Origin: Flaveria trinervia
Taxonomy: Eukaryota > Streptophyta > Magnoliopsida > Asterales > Asteraceae
Length of the DNA stretch: 64,000 nt
Direction: 5' to 3'
Assembly: GCA_025506515.1 (NCBI GenBank)
Contig: CM046453.1
Coordinates: 41,299,727-41,363,726 of the forward strand
Shown: positions 1-11,539 of the stretch, in pieces
Numbering within the stretch: the stretch's first letter is position 1
Layout: every line of letters starts with the position of its first letter
The notes under the pieces: model-generated
The model's database searches: none
The model's input: only the letters and a program-made list of their open reading frames with translations
What the model was told of the DNA's origin: nothing
Position numbers and translations under genes: made by a program

Positions 1-219
1 CCATAGGCTCCTGAGTGAGAGGAATCTGGTGCGGGGTACGCGACGACTCGCCTACCTCGAAAGTGGAGGGAATACCCTTGATGCCTCTCACTCATTTGGT
101 CGGCTAGGCATCCACCCCATCGACGGTTGTCGAGTCTACGCCTTTTGGGCGCAGGCTCGAGCTCAGCAATACAGTCTCGAATGGGTGTGGCAGGACGGAT
201 CGGAACATGAACCCTCTTC

Positions 220-1290
220 CTAGGAGTATGTGCAAGAAGTGCACCCCCAGTGCGAGTCCGATAGCGATGGTAAGAGGGCGGTGGTACACCCGGACCAAGG
301 ATACGATGGGTGTCTGTAGTCACCGGCTCGGGGCCAGCAGCTACCGGGGAGGGGGTCAGTAGGCTCAGGGGCGAGGTGGAGGGGATCGGGGTCTGCTAGC
401 GGAGTCGAATCAGAGGGCTGAGGAACCGGGTCAATGGGCTGGGTAACTAGATCAGCAGGGTGAGAGGTGGGGTATCTAGGCGAGGGAATGGCCTCGGTGC
501 ACTCTAGGTAGATCGGGTCGATGTCGCCGAATCGGAGTCGGCCGGGTCGGAGTCGGCGGGTCGGAGTCGGCCGGGTCGGAGTCGGCCGGGTCGGAGTCGG
601 CCGGGTCGGAGTCGGCCGGGTCGGAGTCGGCGGGTCGGAGTCGGCCGCGTCGGAGTCGACCGGGTCGGAGTCGGCCGCGTTAGAGTCGACCGGGTCCGTA
701 TCGGCTGGCTGGGAGGCTGGGTCAGTGGACTCCGAGTCTAGGTCAACTACCTCGGGGTCAGCGGGTGGGGGGGTGGGATCTGTGGTCTCGGGAGTGGGGT
801 CGGCTAGTCGGGGATCAGCAATCACAGGGGCAGACCCCCGGGATGGCTCTACAAAGATATGGGACATGGTCAGTGGGACGATGATACGTACGATCCCCGG
901 GATGAGCTCCTCTGGAAGCTCGGCATGAATCTCGGGGGTAGACGCCCACCAATACGTGCCCAGAGGAGGGGGTGGTAGCTCGGAGAACCGGGTCATAGGT
1001 AATGCCTTTGCGGTGTCATTTGTAGGGTTAGGAATGGGTTCGGTGACCGTGATAGCAGGTGGTGCGGGGATCTCGGTCTCAGTGGCATCACTCGACTGAA
1101 TCAAGGCACGAGGAATCAGAGTTGGGAGGACAGACGTGGATCCTGCGGAAGAGGTCGGAGACGTGGTCTCATACTCCTCATCCGAATCGAAAACGTAGAT
1201 CGGCATCGATGCTGAAGACGTATCTATGACACGCAATGCACAAGTACAATTGATATAAGTTAAGTTAGTGTATAAATCGTTAAAAAACAT
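220..1290 (-). CDS. Proline-rich ORF between PBS and gag of element A
   Basis: An open frame of 356 codons that starts within about 80 bases of the primer-binding site. The first 28 residues may be leader, because an internal Met opens the more typical start MPIYVFDSDEEYE. The protein is rich in Pro, Asp and Ser. Its middle is a pentapeptide repeat (PTPTR, about six copies) encoded by a 15-bp minisatellite, preceded by SDPVDSDAA-type repeats. No enzymatic domain or membrane segment was recognised. Its position matches an extra ORF seen at the same place in element B, so it is most likely an accessory ORF of this retroelement lineage, not a host extensin-like gene. Translation is not proven; the open frame could partly reflect the GC-rich repeat. 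Confidence 0.5.
   Translation of the reverse strand: MFFNDLYTNLTYINCTCALRVIDTSSASMPIYVFDSDEEYETTSPTSSAGSTSVLPTLIPRALIQSSDATETEIPAPPAITVTEPIPNPTNDTAKALPMTRFSELPPPPLGTYWWASTPEIHAELPEELIPGIVRIIVPLTMSHIFVEPSRGSAPVIADPRLADPTPETTDPTPPPADPEVVDLDSESTDPASQPADTDPVDSNAADSDPVDSDAADSDPPTPTRPTPTRPTPTRPTPTRPTPTRRLRPGRLRFGDIDPIYLECTEAIPSPRYPTSHPADLVTQPIDPVPQPSDSTPLADPDPLHLAPEPTDPLPGSCWPRAGDYRHPSYPWSGCTTALLPSLSDSHWGCTSCTYS
520..705. repeat. GC-rich 15-bp minisatellite
   Basis: Tandem copies of a unit close to GGTCGGAGTCGGCCG, at least eight in a row with small variants (gcggg or ccgcg at the joint, agtcgaccg towards the end). The repeat keeps the frame of the minus-strand ORF, coding PTPTR pentapeptides and then SDPVDSDAADSDP units. 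Base composition is far more GC-rich than the rest of the window. Confidence 0.85.
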
Positions 1291-1350
1291 GTGATGAACT
1301 GTAGTTATAGTCTAGGTCCCTTAAATGCAACCTAATTCCCTATAACCAAT

Positions 1351-1364
1351 GGCTCTGATACCAA
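1351..1364 (-). other. Primer-binding site of element A (tRNA-Met)
   Basis: The minus strand reads TTGGTATCAGAGCC two bases after the LTR end, the usual plant PBS complementary to the 3' end of initiator tRNA-Met. It fixes the orientation and the inner LTR boundary. Confidence 0.9.
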
Positions 1365-1366
1365 TC

Positions 1367-4162
1367 TGTCACACCCCCAAACCACAGCGGTTTCCCGCGG
1401 GGTGCGAACATCATGATTTCATAGTCACTGATCGACCACTACATGGTTTTGTAAAACATAATTCTCAAATAAGTTTAAAATACATCATTGTTCAGAGTTA
1501 AATTTGCGGAAGCAATAGTAATAAGGTAAGTTGTTTCAAAACATGACAATTACGAAAATGAATGTCCCAAACAACATGAATGGCCCTAAACATGAGATGT
1601 TCCATGCTAGCTTAACTTGGTGCATCTATCAATTACCTGAGAAAACATGCATGAAAAATGTCAACATAAAGTTGGTGAGTTCACATGTTTGAAAGTAATA
1701 GTAACTAGCGTAAGGGACCACAATACTTTTTATGATTTGATTGTTGTACATATAATGCTACAAATTATATAAGCACCGCAACCGAAGGTAGACTGTAACT
1801 GTAATAAATTGCCCCTACCCATGCCTACCGTAAGCATGAGTGTGAACAGGCTAATAATGCACCTGTTTAAACCTCCAGTCAAGATTAGGGTAATTAATCC
1901 GGGTGGGGGTAGTCAAACCCAATAGTACTATCCATGATTACCTCGCTTTGGGAAATAAACTAACGGTTCGATAAATGGGGACTTTATACGGTAAGTAAAC
2001 AACTTATATAACATGTGAAATCATTAACAAGTAAATGTGTCCAGGAAAATAGTAATTTGCATGTAATCTCCCCCAAAGGAAAATAAGTAAAATGGGGCCG
2101 TGAAACTCACCTCAATTGCACGCGTGAATACTAGCAATAGTCTGTATGTACGATTGGTCTAGGAATCTCCTAAAAAAATCACGATATATTCATGAGGTCA
2201 TGATTACTAACCCTAGATGGTCATGCATAACTCATCCTCAAAGTTAGTTTTGAAAATGTCACTTGACTAATTAGCCATGTCGAGTCGTAAATGTTTTATT
2301 TAGATTCTTGTCTTCATCTTTATTTTCCTAAAGATACAAAATGTATTGAAGGTGTTTTATATTAAGTATAATGGTATTATACTTTCCATGTGTATGGGTT
2401 TCCCTTTTTTTTACCAAATATCTCTAAAAGTTTACTTTTATCTAAGTATAGGTTTTTGACAGCATTAAGGGAATTTTTGGGTCTGGTTGTCATCCCCTTT
2501 TCATGGTACAAAGGATTTTTAGGTCTATGTCTTAGAATTCCAAAAAGGTATAGCTTGTATCCTACAACTAAGTTTAAGTGCCACTAAATGGTTCATGAAG
2601 CAACAGATGTCAGTGCAGCACTTTTCTGTATATGTCTATGGAATTTACCTTTTTGAGAGTCAAAACTTACATTCACAAATAGTGCCTATATTACTTTTAA
2701 ACCTAACACCTTAAGCTAAGTTACCACAGAAAGAAAATTTTCATTTTATTACTTTAGGCATAACTTATGCCTCATTCTTTTTGCCCTATTTATTCTGTCA
2801 AAAATTCAGGTTCAGCACTTTAATTTGTTTGTACGTTTTGGAAGGGTTATACTCATCTATAAATTTCAAGGTTGGATGGGTTATAAACTAGACATCCTAA
2901 GGTTAATGTTAGGCTCAAGAAACTGTTCATTTGACCATGTTTAGGTCGAGTTATGGTGTCGAAAATGAATCTGCCAGAAAATGTCTTACATGTTTTGTTA
3001 CTTTTTAAACTTTGCTAGAGCACTTTTGGGATGAGTTAGTGAACATGAACACTTCATGGTGGTGTATCGAAGATTAGAAACAAAGTGCTAACCTTAAACA
3101 AGCAAGGAGAAAGAGATGGTAGTCTTGAAATGCAAGGAAAAGGAGGTTTGATCCTTTGAACTAAGAAAACCCAACAAGAAAAGGTGAAGAAGATGTTGTA
3201 GGATGCTTGGAAGCTTCAAAAATCACTTGATCTTCAACCAAAGGTACTTGAACACACAAGATTTTTAGAATTAAAGTTTGAAAAATGGTGAAGTGAGGGT
3301 GATGGTGGTTTGGCCGAACTTTTAAAGTGAGGAGTGAAAGGAATGGATGTTGGTGAATTGTGTAGGTGAAGGTCTCTTTTAAACTTTTAATATTGTAAAG
3401 TTTAAGTGACTCTTTCAAAAATATGGTCAAGACAAGATGGATGAGTGATACCAAGAGTAGTAAGATGGACATGTATTTTTAACATCTCCAAATGAGGTTT
3501 CACCAAAAAGGAAAAAGTTCAATTCATGCAAAGTCAACACAAGAAGACAAAGCTTTCATGGGGAAAAGAAGGAAATTAGGGGGGAAGTGGTGGTGAACGG
3601 CTAGGAGATGGAGAAATGGGTTGATTTTCAACTTTTGAGTAGTATTGGGTGTTTGGTTGGTATTTGTTTTACTATGGTAAAAAAAATTATTTTTTTATTT
3701 TTATATTTTTTTTTTTTACTTTTTTTTAAATACATAAAAATTATTATACGAAATCATATAATATCGTACATTCTAATATTGATGATATGTAAATAATAAA
3801 TCATTTATCTAGTTGTTGCGTTACACGCGTTTTATCCGGGTAACATATCAATTTACGCGTTAAGGTTTTTCTTATATTTTAAACTTTTCCAATGTATTTA
3901 TCTAGAATCTAAGATACTTTAAAACACTTTAAGGTATTTATTGACACATACATAATTTAATTAACCAACGTTCGTGTGTGTCGGTTGTATCGCGTGTGAA
4001 AATGGTAATTACGCCGAATTACCGATGCATGAAATGTTATGCGTGAAAGTTTGCAATGCATAAAACGACTTCAATAATGTAATTTAAATTGAAAATCAAG
4101 TGTTATAAGTGTAATTATAACCAAGTCAAGGTCGGGTTGACCTGAAATTGCCGGTTGTCACA
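1367..4162 (-). repeat. 5' LTR of element A (2.8 kb)
   Basis: Bounded by TGTGACAACC at 4162 (minus strand) and GGTGTGACA at 1367, next to the PBS. At 2796 bp it is long even for plant gypsy elements. Short blocks are shared with the LTR of element B, for example the stretch around ctcccccaaa near 2070 and 6703, and aaccaacgtt near 3962 (ccaacgtt in B near 8620), so A and B belong to related families. Several small open frames inside it (2390-2587, 3161-3472, 3608-3796) carry no recognisable domain and are treated as chance. Confidence 0.85.
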
Positions 4163-4869
4163 GTTACCATACTTTGGATTTCAGGTACTAATCCCCGTAT
4201 GCTCTACCCTTTTATGCACCTCATTCACCATTCTCGGGCACAAAGTTGCTAGTTCATGGGTTCTGGTGGTGTAAGCCTCGATTTCCGAGCCCTGCATCTT
4301 CAATTTCCAGAACTCCATCTCTAACTTCGCACTATTGCGAGGACAGTACTCCTCAGTCATCATTGCTTTGAACTCATCCCATGGAAGTCCATTCGCCATC
4401 GCTTGTCCTAGCATCTAGACTTGCGCGTTCCACCAAGATAGAGTAGCACCCTCCAAAGTCCCTGTGGCATACTTCACTTGGTCGTAGGTGGACAATTACA
4501 TTTGGAGAAGACAGACTCAGTCTTCTCGAACCATCGTACAAGCCCTACAGCACCCTCTGTACCGCTGTAGGTGTGTGGTTTACAGTCCATAAAGGACTTG
4601 TAGGTACACACTGGTGGTCATGTTTTAACACAACACACATTAATCAGACATCCCATACAGTTATGAAGGATATCAGATTTATCTTTCTATCATTGTTTAC
4701 CTGCTGGCTGACCCGTGTGGGTAGCAGCCACTGCCGCCTGAACATGCTCATTAATTAGAGCAGCCAATTCTGCAGGGGTCATGTTAATAGCACCACCGCC
4801 CTGTTCTCTAGTGCCACGTCCACGTCCGCGTCCACGACCACGTCCACGTCCACGTCCACGGGTGTCCAT
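4163..4869 (-). pseudogene. gag N-terminal half of element B (broken)
   Basis: Starts at MDTRGRGRGRG (4869) with a long Arg-Gly repeat made by a 6-bp tandem, followed by NMTPAELAALINEHVQ. Further on come fragments typical of a chromovirus gag capsid region: MDCKPHTYSGTEGAVG near 4587, VRWFEKTESVF near 4535, and 4414-4181 with MANGLPWDEFKAMMTEEYCP and EFWKLKMQGSEIEAYTTR. At least one stop near 4690 and one frameshift near 4490 separate these pieces. The gag is cut by the LTR of element A at 4162. The protein would have formed the virus-like particle of the element; it cannot be made intact here. Confidence 0.8.
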
Positions 4870-5137
4870 TCTTTTCACTTTACATTCACAAATACAATAA
4901 TTAGTAACATCAAACACATTTATCTCATTGAAGCACAGTAAACAATAAATAAAAGAAATAATGGATCATCACAACCACAACATTCATAACAAATAATAAC
5001 CAAAGTAAATAAATTGTAAATGAGTCACAATGTATTTATCAATGTCAAAATTTAAGTTTGTCGTTCGTGGGGGAAATACCCTTCCCACATAGGTTTCAAA
5101 AAGAAAAAACTATGTAGTCTAAGTCATATAAAGAAAA

Positions 5138-5836
5138 TCAATCGACAACATCTGACCCATCACTGTCATCCTCCATCTCCACTGGTTCCTCCTCCTCGGG
5201 TCCCTCCTCAGGATCCTCATCCTCAGGGTCTTCTGCAGGAGCAGGAGCTATAACAATCTGAAGTGCCGCTAGTTGAGCTTCTAAAATAGCAATCCTGTTA
5301 TCGGCTACGGCGTCTCGCTGTTCACGAGCAGTCACACGCCCTTGCAGTGCCATGAGACCATCTTGCATATGGTGACACCCGTTTAGGGTCTTCCCGTGTT
5401 GTTCCTCGAGTTCATCCGGTTGATGTCTTAGTTTGTACACCTCTTGCTGCAGTGTACAGACATTACCCGTGAGCCACCTGACTCGATGCTGCTCAGTGTC
5501 CAGTGCAGCCACTAGTGCAGCAATCAGTTGCTCGTTGGACTGCACCATCCGTGGGAGTGAAGGCATTGGTTGGTCGGCATTGTTCCTAGTCCTGGGCCTC
5601 GGGACAGGTACGCGTTCCCTAAACATAATATGATCAACAAATCTAGGATAGAAACTCCAGTCTCGTGGAAGGTCACGCTTCATCAATGCAAAAGGTTGAT
5701 CCCAGTCAATCTCCTCTCGAGGATAAGCCAGTCGAGGCCAATCGAATCCATTGTCAGGTACAGGTACGGGAGGTGGGGATTCAGATCGTGAAGGTGATTC
5801 AGGTCGCTTACCCGGAGCACTCGATCACGATGCCAT
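5138..5836 (-). pseudogene. Accessory ORF upstream of gag in element B (one early stop)
   Basis: Between PBS and gag on the minus strand. An ATG at 5836 is followed by a stop at codon 4 and then an open frame of over 220 codons to 5138; an internal Met at 5686 gives 182 aa without a stop. The first part is Pro/Ser-rich. The middle (for example TEQHRVRWLTGNVCTLQQEVYKLR in two pieces of heptad-like spacing) looks like a coiled coil. The C-terminus is very acidic (EDPEDEDPEEGPEEEE). No known enzyme domain is visible. It occupies the same position as the proline-rich ORF of element A, which argues for an accessory protein of the lineage. Function unknown. Confidence 0.5.
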
Positions 5837-5958
5837 GCTGCAGAGAGTGGATGTGTATGCCAATGAGTATACAGTAGATGAGAATAAAGCACAGGTAACT
5901 AATTAACTGTGTGCGGTTATAGTCTAGTTATATGCAACCTAGTTCCATATAACCAATG

Positions 5959-5972
5959 GCTTTGATACCAAT
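5959..5972 (-). other. Primer-binding site of element B
   Basis: The minus strand reads TTGGTATCAAAGCC directly inside the LTR end, one mismatch (A for G) from the tRNA-Met PBS of element A. Confidence 0.85.
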
Positions 5973-5973
5973 C

Positions 5974-8675
5974 TGTCACACCCTCAAAATCCACTTGCGG
6001 AGTTTTACCGCGAGGCGTGTGAACAAACCAGGATCACAGTCAATAGTTACTCAGAACGACTCTATATGCCATAAATTAAATAAAATCAACCAAAGTACCA
6101 ACTTTAAACTATGCAGAAGCATTTTGTAAACACACCCAAAGAAATTAAAGTTATACTATGGCAAAACATGTGCCAACCCAAAAGAGTAAACATTATTCAT
6201 TAAAATACTAAAAAAAATGTCTTGAAGACCGAGTCTTAGAATGCAAGTGAACCATGTAGTGCTCCTATGGCAAGCAAGCTAATGACCTGAGAATAGCATA
6301 CTAAAATGTCAACACAATGGTTGGTGAGTTCAAGAGTGATAATCAAACATAACAGTTTAATAACATAGATATAAAAGTAGTGCATTGTAACAGATAGCTA
6401 GTCCATTAACAATAAATATTAATCCATAGTGATTTCGCAATTGAAGCTGACTGTGTTACATTGTTGCCTCCTGTCACGACTTAACAGGTCGTGACAATGT
6501 TCAATAGGACAACTTGCACCCAGTTGACCTCGAGTCACATAGGTGGGGCTCGTCAGACCCAGTAGTACTACCCAAATTTCCCCGCTATTCAATATTAACA
6601 ATTCGAAAGCGTGAGGACTTTTCCATGATATCAACACTATATTAATATTATACACAACTTGAATATATAAAGCGTTTGTGATTTACCAGTATACTATCTC
6701 CCCCAAAAGAGATTAAATAAAGAGTGAGGCATGAACTCACCTGATACGTGTGATAGACACTTAGAGTTTTACTTGACAAACAGAATGGACAGACAACCTT
6801 CAGAGGTTACCTAGATCATATAAGTACATGAGTACATGTAAACAAAGAACATGTGAAACCCTAAGTACACTACAACCAAGGACTCAAGATTTCAGAGAAC
6901 AGACACGTTTGACCTAGTTGACCCGTTTGACCCGTTGGTGACTTTATGTGTTGTAAACCATTCAAATAATCATACACATATATCATACATGGTTAACATT
7001 CAAATAGATCATATGTATGCTATATTATCCAGGGATATCACTTAGATCATCATACAACCAAATGTCATACAAGTCATGCGAATCTAGAACATTAACGTGT
7101 CACTAGTTATACCACAACTAACATACCACACAAAGATCAAATCACGCACCACATACCATGTGAAGCCACTCACGACTTCACATCCTAAACCTTGCCAATC
7201 CTACCAAATAGGGGCCTCAGATTCGCACGCGTGTATGATGATCATAATCATCTTCATTAACCATGTTCATTGCATTCAACAAACATCACAACAATCAATT
7301 TCCAGTCCCAAACATGATGTCCTAAATACTAACCAACATCAACATCATACATGATCATCAAAGTCCAAACATCACCCATGATTATCCAAGTATCCCATAC
7401 AACTAGTTTAACATGTTCTATCACATTAGGATTCATCCATGAACTTACTAACATGCTCGTATCATCCCAAACATGTTCAAACTATCATCCATCAAACTTT
7501 GTGCAAATAAAGTTTCCCTTTTGGGAAAGCACATCCAAAATCTATCAAACATCCAATGCATTCATGAATTCATTAATAATATACCAATTCAAGTTCATAT
7601 CAACATCTAAGCATGATCAACAACATCCAAACATCATAACTCATAAATTCATATCCTAAAAAGTTACTATCTTTAGTAATGTATGAACTATAACATGTGT
7701 TCTTGAATTCCCAATGATCACAACAACAATCTAACATCTAATCATCACCATGAACACATCCATAATATCAATTCATCAATAATTCAACATTACATGCAAA
7801 ATAAAATTACTATTATTAGTAAGTTATGAACACCAACTTCAATTCATCAATTTCTTGCAAGATCAACGTATCCTAACATTCATACAACCTACAAATCATC
7901 ATACATTCATCAAACAATCATCAACTTCACATAATAATGCTAATTTCGAATTAGGGTTTGCATAAAACCAAAGTTCATGATCAATCCACTAGAAACATAC
8001 AATTCATACATAATCAACGTTAAACAACATGTATTCTATCTAACTAACATACTAACATCATCAAACAACATCAAATTCGACCCCATGAAGATCCATAAAC
8101 GAATTAGGGTTCAGCCACCATGAACAACCCACAAAACTTGTAAAAATCTAACCTTTAAACGTGTGTTAACTTGCAATTGATGATTCCTACGTGTTGTATG
8201 CCTTGTAATCGACCAAATTGATGCTTGATGCTTGTTCTTGGTCGAATTCGCAATGGTGAGGGTGTGTGAGGAGTGTTTGTGGCCAAATGGGGGTGGGAAT
8301 TAGGGTTGGGGTGTTTTGTTTAATTTTAATTTCCATATTTACCCTTTAAGCCCTTGTAATTTGTATTTAATAAAACCTAGGCTTTAAACTCTTTGTAAAG
8401 TGATTTTAACTTAATAATATAAGATATAAACTAATGAAAATCATTATATATTTTATCTTTATAAAAACACAAGACATACGAATAAATATACACGTTTCCG
8501 CGTTATGCGATTAATTTTCTAATTAACATTTAAAACATGAAAACACATAAACCTACACAATAATCACATAATCAATTAGATTATCATTAATTTAACATTA
8601 TTCATTATTATTAGGTCACCAACGTTAAACGACAACTAGTGTGTGTTTACGACACGTGTATGCAAGACTTAACGG
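5974..8675 (-). repeat. 5' LTR of element B, outer end lost
   Basis: The inner end TGTGACA is at 5974; the outer end is not found because element C sequence starts near 8676. About 2.7 kb, strongly AT-rich, with many CATCAT/ATCATCA-type stretches between about 7200 and 8100. The latter create long His/Thr/Ser-rich frames on the plus strand (7097-7659) that I regard as composition artefacts. A stretch near 6700-6760 resembles the corresponding block in LTR A. Confidence 0.7.
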
Positions 8676-10132
8676 AACTAACGGAGTTTGGTAATGGAAA
8701 TTTACTGGATGTCATACGAGCCGATTTGGGTGAAAGCATATCAGCTGATCATGACCTTTGACGTGATGAAGCAAGTCAAAGAGTTTCAAGATGAGGCACT
8801 GAAAGAGGATCATCTTAACTCTGAGAGAATGAGAGGTCTAGTCGCAGAATTAGGCGAAAACACGCTTGGTGTTAGAACTAGATTCGGGAGAACGTGGATT
8901 CTTTGTTTTGGGGATCTACGGGTGAAGATTTTGGATGAAGCTCACATGACTCGATACTCCATTCATCCAGGTGCCACAAAGATGATCAAGACATGAAGAA
9001 GGATTATGGTGGCCGGGTATGAAACGTGACGTAGTGGAGCATGTGAGTAAATGCCTTACTTGTCTACAGGTGAAGGTCGAGCATCAAAAGCAGTATGGGA
9101 AGATCCAACCTTTGGATATACCGGAATGGAAGTGGGAGCACATCACCATGGATTCATTACGAAGCTGCTGCGTACTCGAAAGGGTACAATCATATGGTTG
9201 TCGTCGAGTTTGACGAAGAGTGCTCACTTCCTACCGATCCACGAGACATATTCGTCTGAGAGGTTGGAGGATCTATTCATCAAGGAAACTGTAACTCATC
9301 ATGGTGTGTTGGTGTCTATTGTATCTGATCGTGACACCCGGTTTACATCCAAATTCTGGAAGAAATTCCACGATGCCATGGGGACGAGGTTACATATTAG
9401 CACAACTTATCATCCCCAAACTGATGGTCAGTCAGAAAGGACCATTTAGACATTGGAAGACATGCTTCGGGCATGTGTGATTGATTTTGGGGGAAGTTGG
9501 GATGACCACTTACCGTTAGCTGAATTCTCATACAACAATAATTATCATGCTAGTATCGGTATGCCACCTTATGAGATGCTATACGGTAGGAGATGCAGAA
9601 CACCCGTCTGTTGGTGTGATATTGGTCAGAAAGAGTTAGGAAGCGTCGAGGTAATCGACGCTATGACTGAGAATCTTGAAAAGATCAAGGCCTTCATGAA
9701 GGCAGCCAAAGATAGACAGAAGTCGTATGTTGAAGGTCTCACCTTGGAAGGGCATTATCCGATTCCGGAAGCGGGTAAAGCTGAGCCCAAGGTACATAGG
9801 CCCTTTCCGAATCATTGCTCGAGTAGGAGAGGTGGCCTATAGATTGGAGTTACCAGATGAGTTAAGTGGAATTCACCCAACATTCCATGTATCTCATCTA
9901 AGGAAATGCATGGCGGATGAAGACATGATTGTTCCACTGGAGGATATCGATGTAGACAAAAGGCTCGATATGTGAGCAACCAGTGGAAATCATCGATAGA
10001 AAAGAGAAGAGGCTAAGAAATAAAGTGGTTCCTCTTGTGCTTGTACAGTGGAAGCACAGGAAAGGATCTGAGTCAATGTGGGAGACTGAGGAAGAAATGA
10101 GACAACATTACCCACGCTTGTTTGAGGAATAA
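8676..10132 (+). pseudogene. Integrase and chromodomain of element C pol (broken)
   Basis: In order: the lead-in to integrase (LDEAHMTRYSIHPGATKM, 8930-8985), the zinc-binding HHCC region ending in CLTCLQVK (9051-9075), and the catalytic core with the three acidic positions in recognisable context (MDFITK-like near 9150; VSDRDTRFTSKFWKKF 9325-9370; HPQTDGQSERT 9413-9446). Next come the conserved PLAEFSYNNNYHAS block (9510-9550) and the LSGIHPTFHVSHLRKC block (9862-9905). A chromodomain-like tail (VEIIDRKEKRLRNK, VQWKHRKG, WETEEEMRQHYP) ends at the stop TAA at 10132. The chromodomain is the part thought to steer integration to marked chromatin in chromoviruses. Several frameshifts and stops (for example near 8990, 9160, 9447 and 9975) inactivate it. 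Confidence 0.88.
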
Positions 10133-10158
10133 CAGGTTTTAGAGACGAAACCTATTTA

Positions 10159-10170
10159 AGGGGGGTGGAC
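10159..10170 (+). other. Polypurine tract of element C
   Basis: AGGGGGGTGGAC immediately before the 3' LTR; it primes plus-strand synthesis in LTR retroelements. It follows the chromodomain stop by about 25 bases. Confidence 0.8.
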
Positions 10171-10737
10171 TTATAACACCGGTTATTTATTTATTTTGAA
10201 GCCGACGAAAAAGAAGAAAAGTAATAAAGTCCAAAGCCGAGGGACCAAACTCACCAACGAGAGAAAGTTAGGCATGTGGTGATATTTGTAGGGAGAGAGC
10301 AGCCATAACCCTCTCCCCACACTCACATTTTCAGCAAACAATAGAGGAGAAGAGAGAAAGAAGAGAAAAAGGGAGAAAAGTTGATTCAGGTGAGCAAAAT
10401 CGTTGAGAAGCGGGTCAAATCGAAGCTCTTCTCGTTGTGGTCGTTTGTGTGAGTTCTAGGACCCCTCTTTTACACGTTTTTTGAATGATTTGGGGCTGGA
10501 ACACATCTGAAAATCGGGTTTTTGAGTGTGTATGTGTTTGACTGTTTGTGTATGTGTGTGTGAGTGTATGATTCGTTTGGGTCTTGCTTTTGAGCTTGTG
10601 TGTGCTTGAATGGTGTTGTGGTATGCATTCCTAAGGTTTAGGATGGTTTATTTGGGCTTAGAATAGGTTTAGATGAGCTTGAAGGTCGAAAATGGCAGAT
10701 TAGGTTCGGGATGAACTGCATTCTGCACCAGCTAGGG

Positions 10738-11066
10738 CTAGGCGACCGAATGGAGGTCATACGACCGATTGAGGTGCGATTGGGGTTCATTCGCATGATT
10801 GAGGTCCATTCGCACGATTTAGGTCCATTCACACGACTGAGAGTTCATTCGCACGATTGGGAGCTCAGTCGCATAAATGCTCATCCGCATTAGTTCCATC
10901 CGCATTAGGTCCATTTGCATGGGACTCATCCGCATGGAGTCCATCTGCACTAGTTTCATTTGCATGAATGGGTGTTCATCTGCATGGGTGTTCATCCCCA
11001 TGGGTGTTCATCCGCATTGGTCCATTCGCATGATGTTCAGTCACATGGGGGCCATGTGACTGAAGG
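10738..11066 (+). repeat. Array of CATTCGCACGA / CATCCGCAT motifs in LTR C
   Basis: About fifteen degenerate short motifs in 330 bp. The first group is like CATTCGCACGACTGA or CGCACGATTGAG (10800-10860). The second group is CATCCGCAT or CATTTGCATG, spaced roughly 15-22 bases. The same region is present in the solo LTR at 33718-34045. Motifs of the same two types occur in the unrelated copia-type element E. Confidence 0.8.
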
Positions 11067-11539
11067 GTGTCCATACGCCCTAATAGGGAGCATGTGGGCA
11101 GATGTAAGTTTTTGACATAATGGTTTCCGTAAGTTCATGTAAGATGACTGTTGAGGCCTTAGAGAGCATGTTGGGCATGTTGATGATGATGTTGCATGAT
11201 TATGCATGTTATGTATGTATGATGTTGTCCTGTATGATGTTGATGCCTGTGTATGTTATGTTCCTTGTTATGATGTATGTTTATCTATCTGTGACTTTAC
11301 GATGAACGTTAATGAATGAAGTGAAAGTATTATGTAACGTAAAGCGAAAGATAAAGAAAAGTGGAACATGAAGTAAGAATGCATGCACTAATGAATGATG
11401 AAGGTAAAGAAAGTCTTGCAAGCACTGTATGTCGGGACACGCCATTAAAAGGTGTTAGCCCAACGGTGTGCGGGTTCGATACCCCGGGAGGATGCACATC
11501 GGGGTCTTTCTTTGTGATTGACCATATGTATGGAACCAT

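Larger units (their letters stand above)
1..4162 (-). mobile_element. Element A: Ty3/gypsy (Tekay-like) retrotransposon, 5' part only
   Basis: Read on the minus strand, this holds a full 5' LTR (4162 to 1367), a primer-binding site complementary to initiator tRNA-Met, and the start of the internal region. The rest of the element lies off the left edge. The outer LTR end at 4162 falls abruptly inside the gag of element B, so A inserted into B. The five bases next to the LTR (4163-4167, gttac) would be one copy of the target duplication; the other copy is outside the window. The gypsy assignment rests on the tRNA-Met PBS, the LTR termini (TGTGACA at both ends) and similarity of layout to B. Tekay membership is inferred from LTR length. 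Confidence 0.8.
4163..8675 (-). mobile_element. Element B: Ty3/gypsy (Tekay-like) retrotransposon, interrupted and truncated
   Basis: On the minus strand: a 5' LTR truncated at its outer end (about 8675 to 5974), a tRNA-Met PBS, an accessory ORF, and the N-terminal half of gag, which is cut at 4162 by element A. The remainder would lie beyond A, outside the window. The outer LTR end is missing the part that in A follows the aaccaacgtt block, and polymerase sequence of element C begins abruptly there. Confidence 0.75.

Noticed and set aside
220..1290. Host extensin-like or proline-rich cell-wall gene
   Set aside because: No signal peptide, no Ser-Pro4 motifs, and it starts within about 80 bases of a retroelement PBS.
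5570..5877. Plus-strand frames across the accessory ORF of B
   Set aside because: Antisense to a minus-strand frame with better composition and a sensible position after the PBS.
7097..7659. Two plus-strand frames rich in His, Ser and Thr in LTR B
   Set aside because: They come from ATCATC-rich LTR sequence, show no domain, and run opposite to the element.
11440..11500. tRNA-like text with a B-box match (GGTTCGATACC) in LTR C
   Set aside because: A T-arm-like stretch is present, but no acceptor stem, D-arm or anticodon arm fits, and the candidate A box is far too close. The solo LTR copy at 34455 has lost the match.
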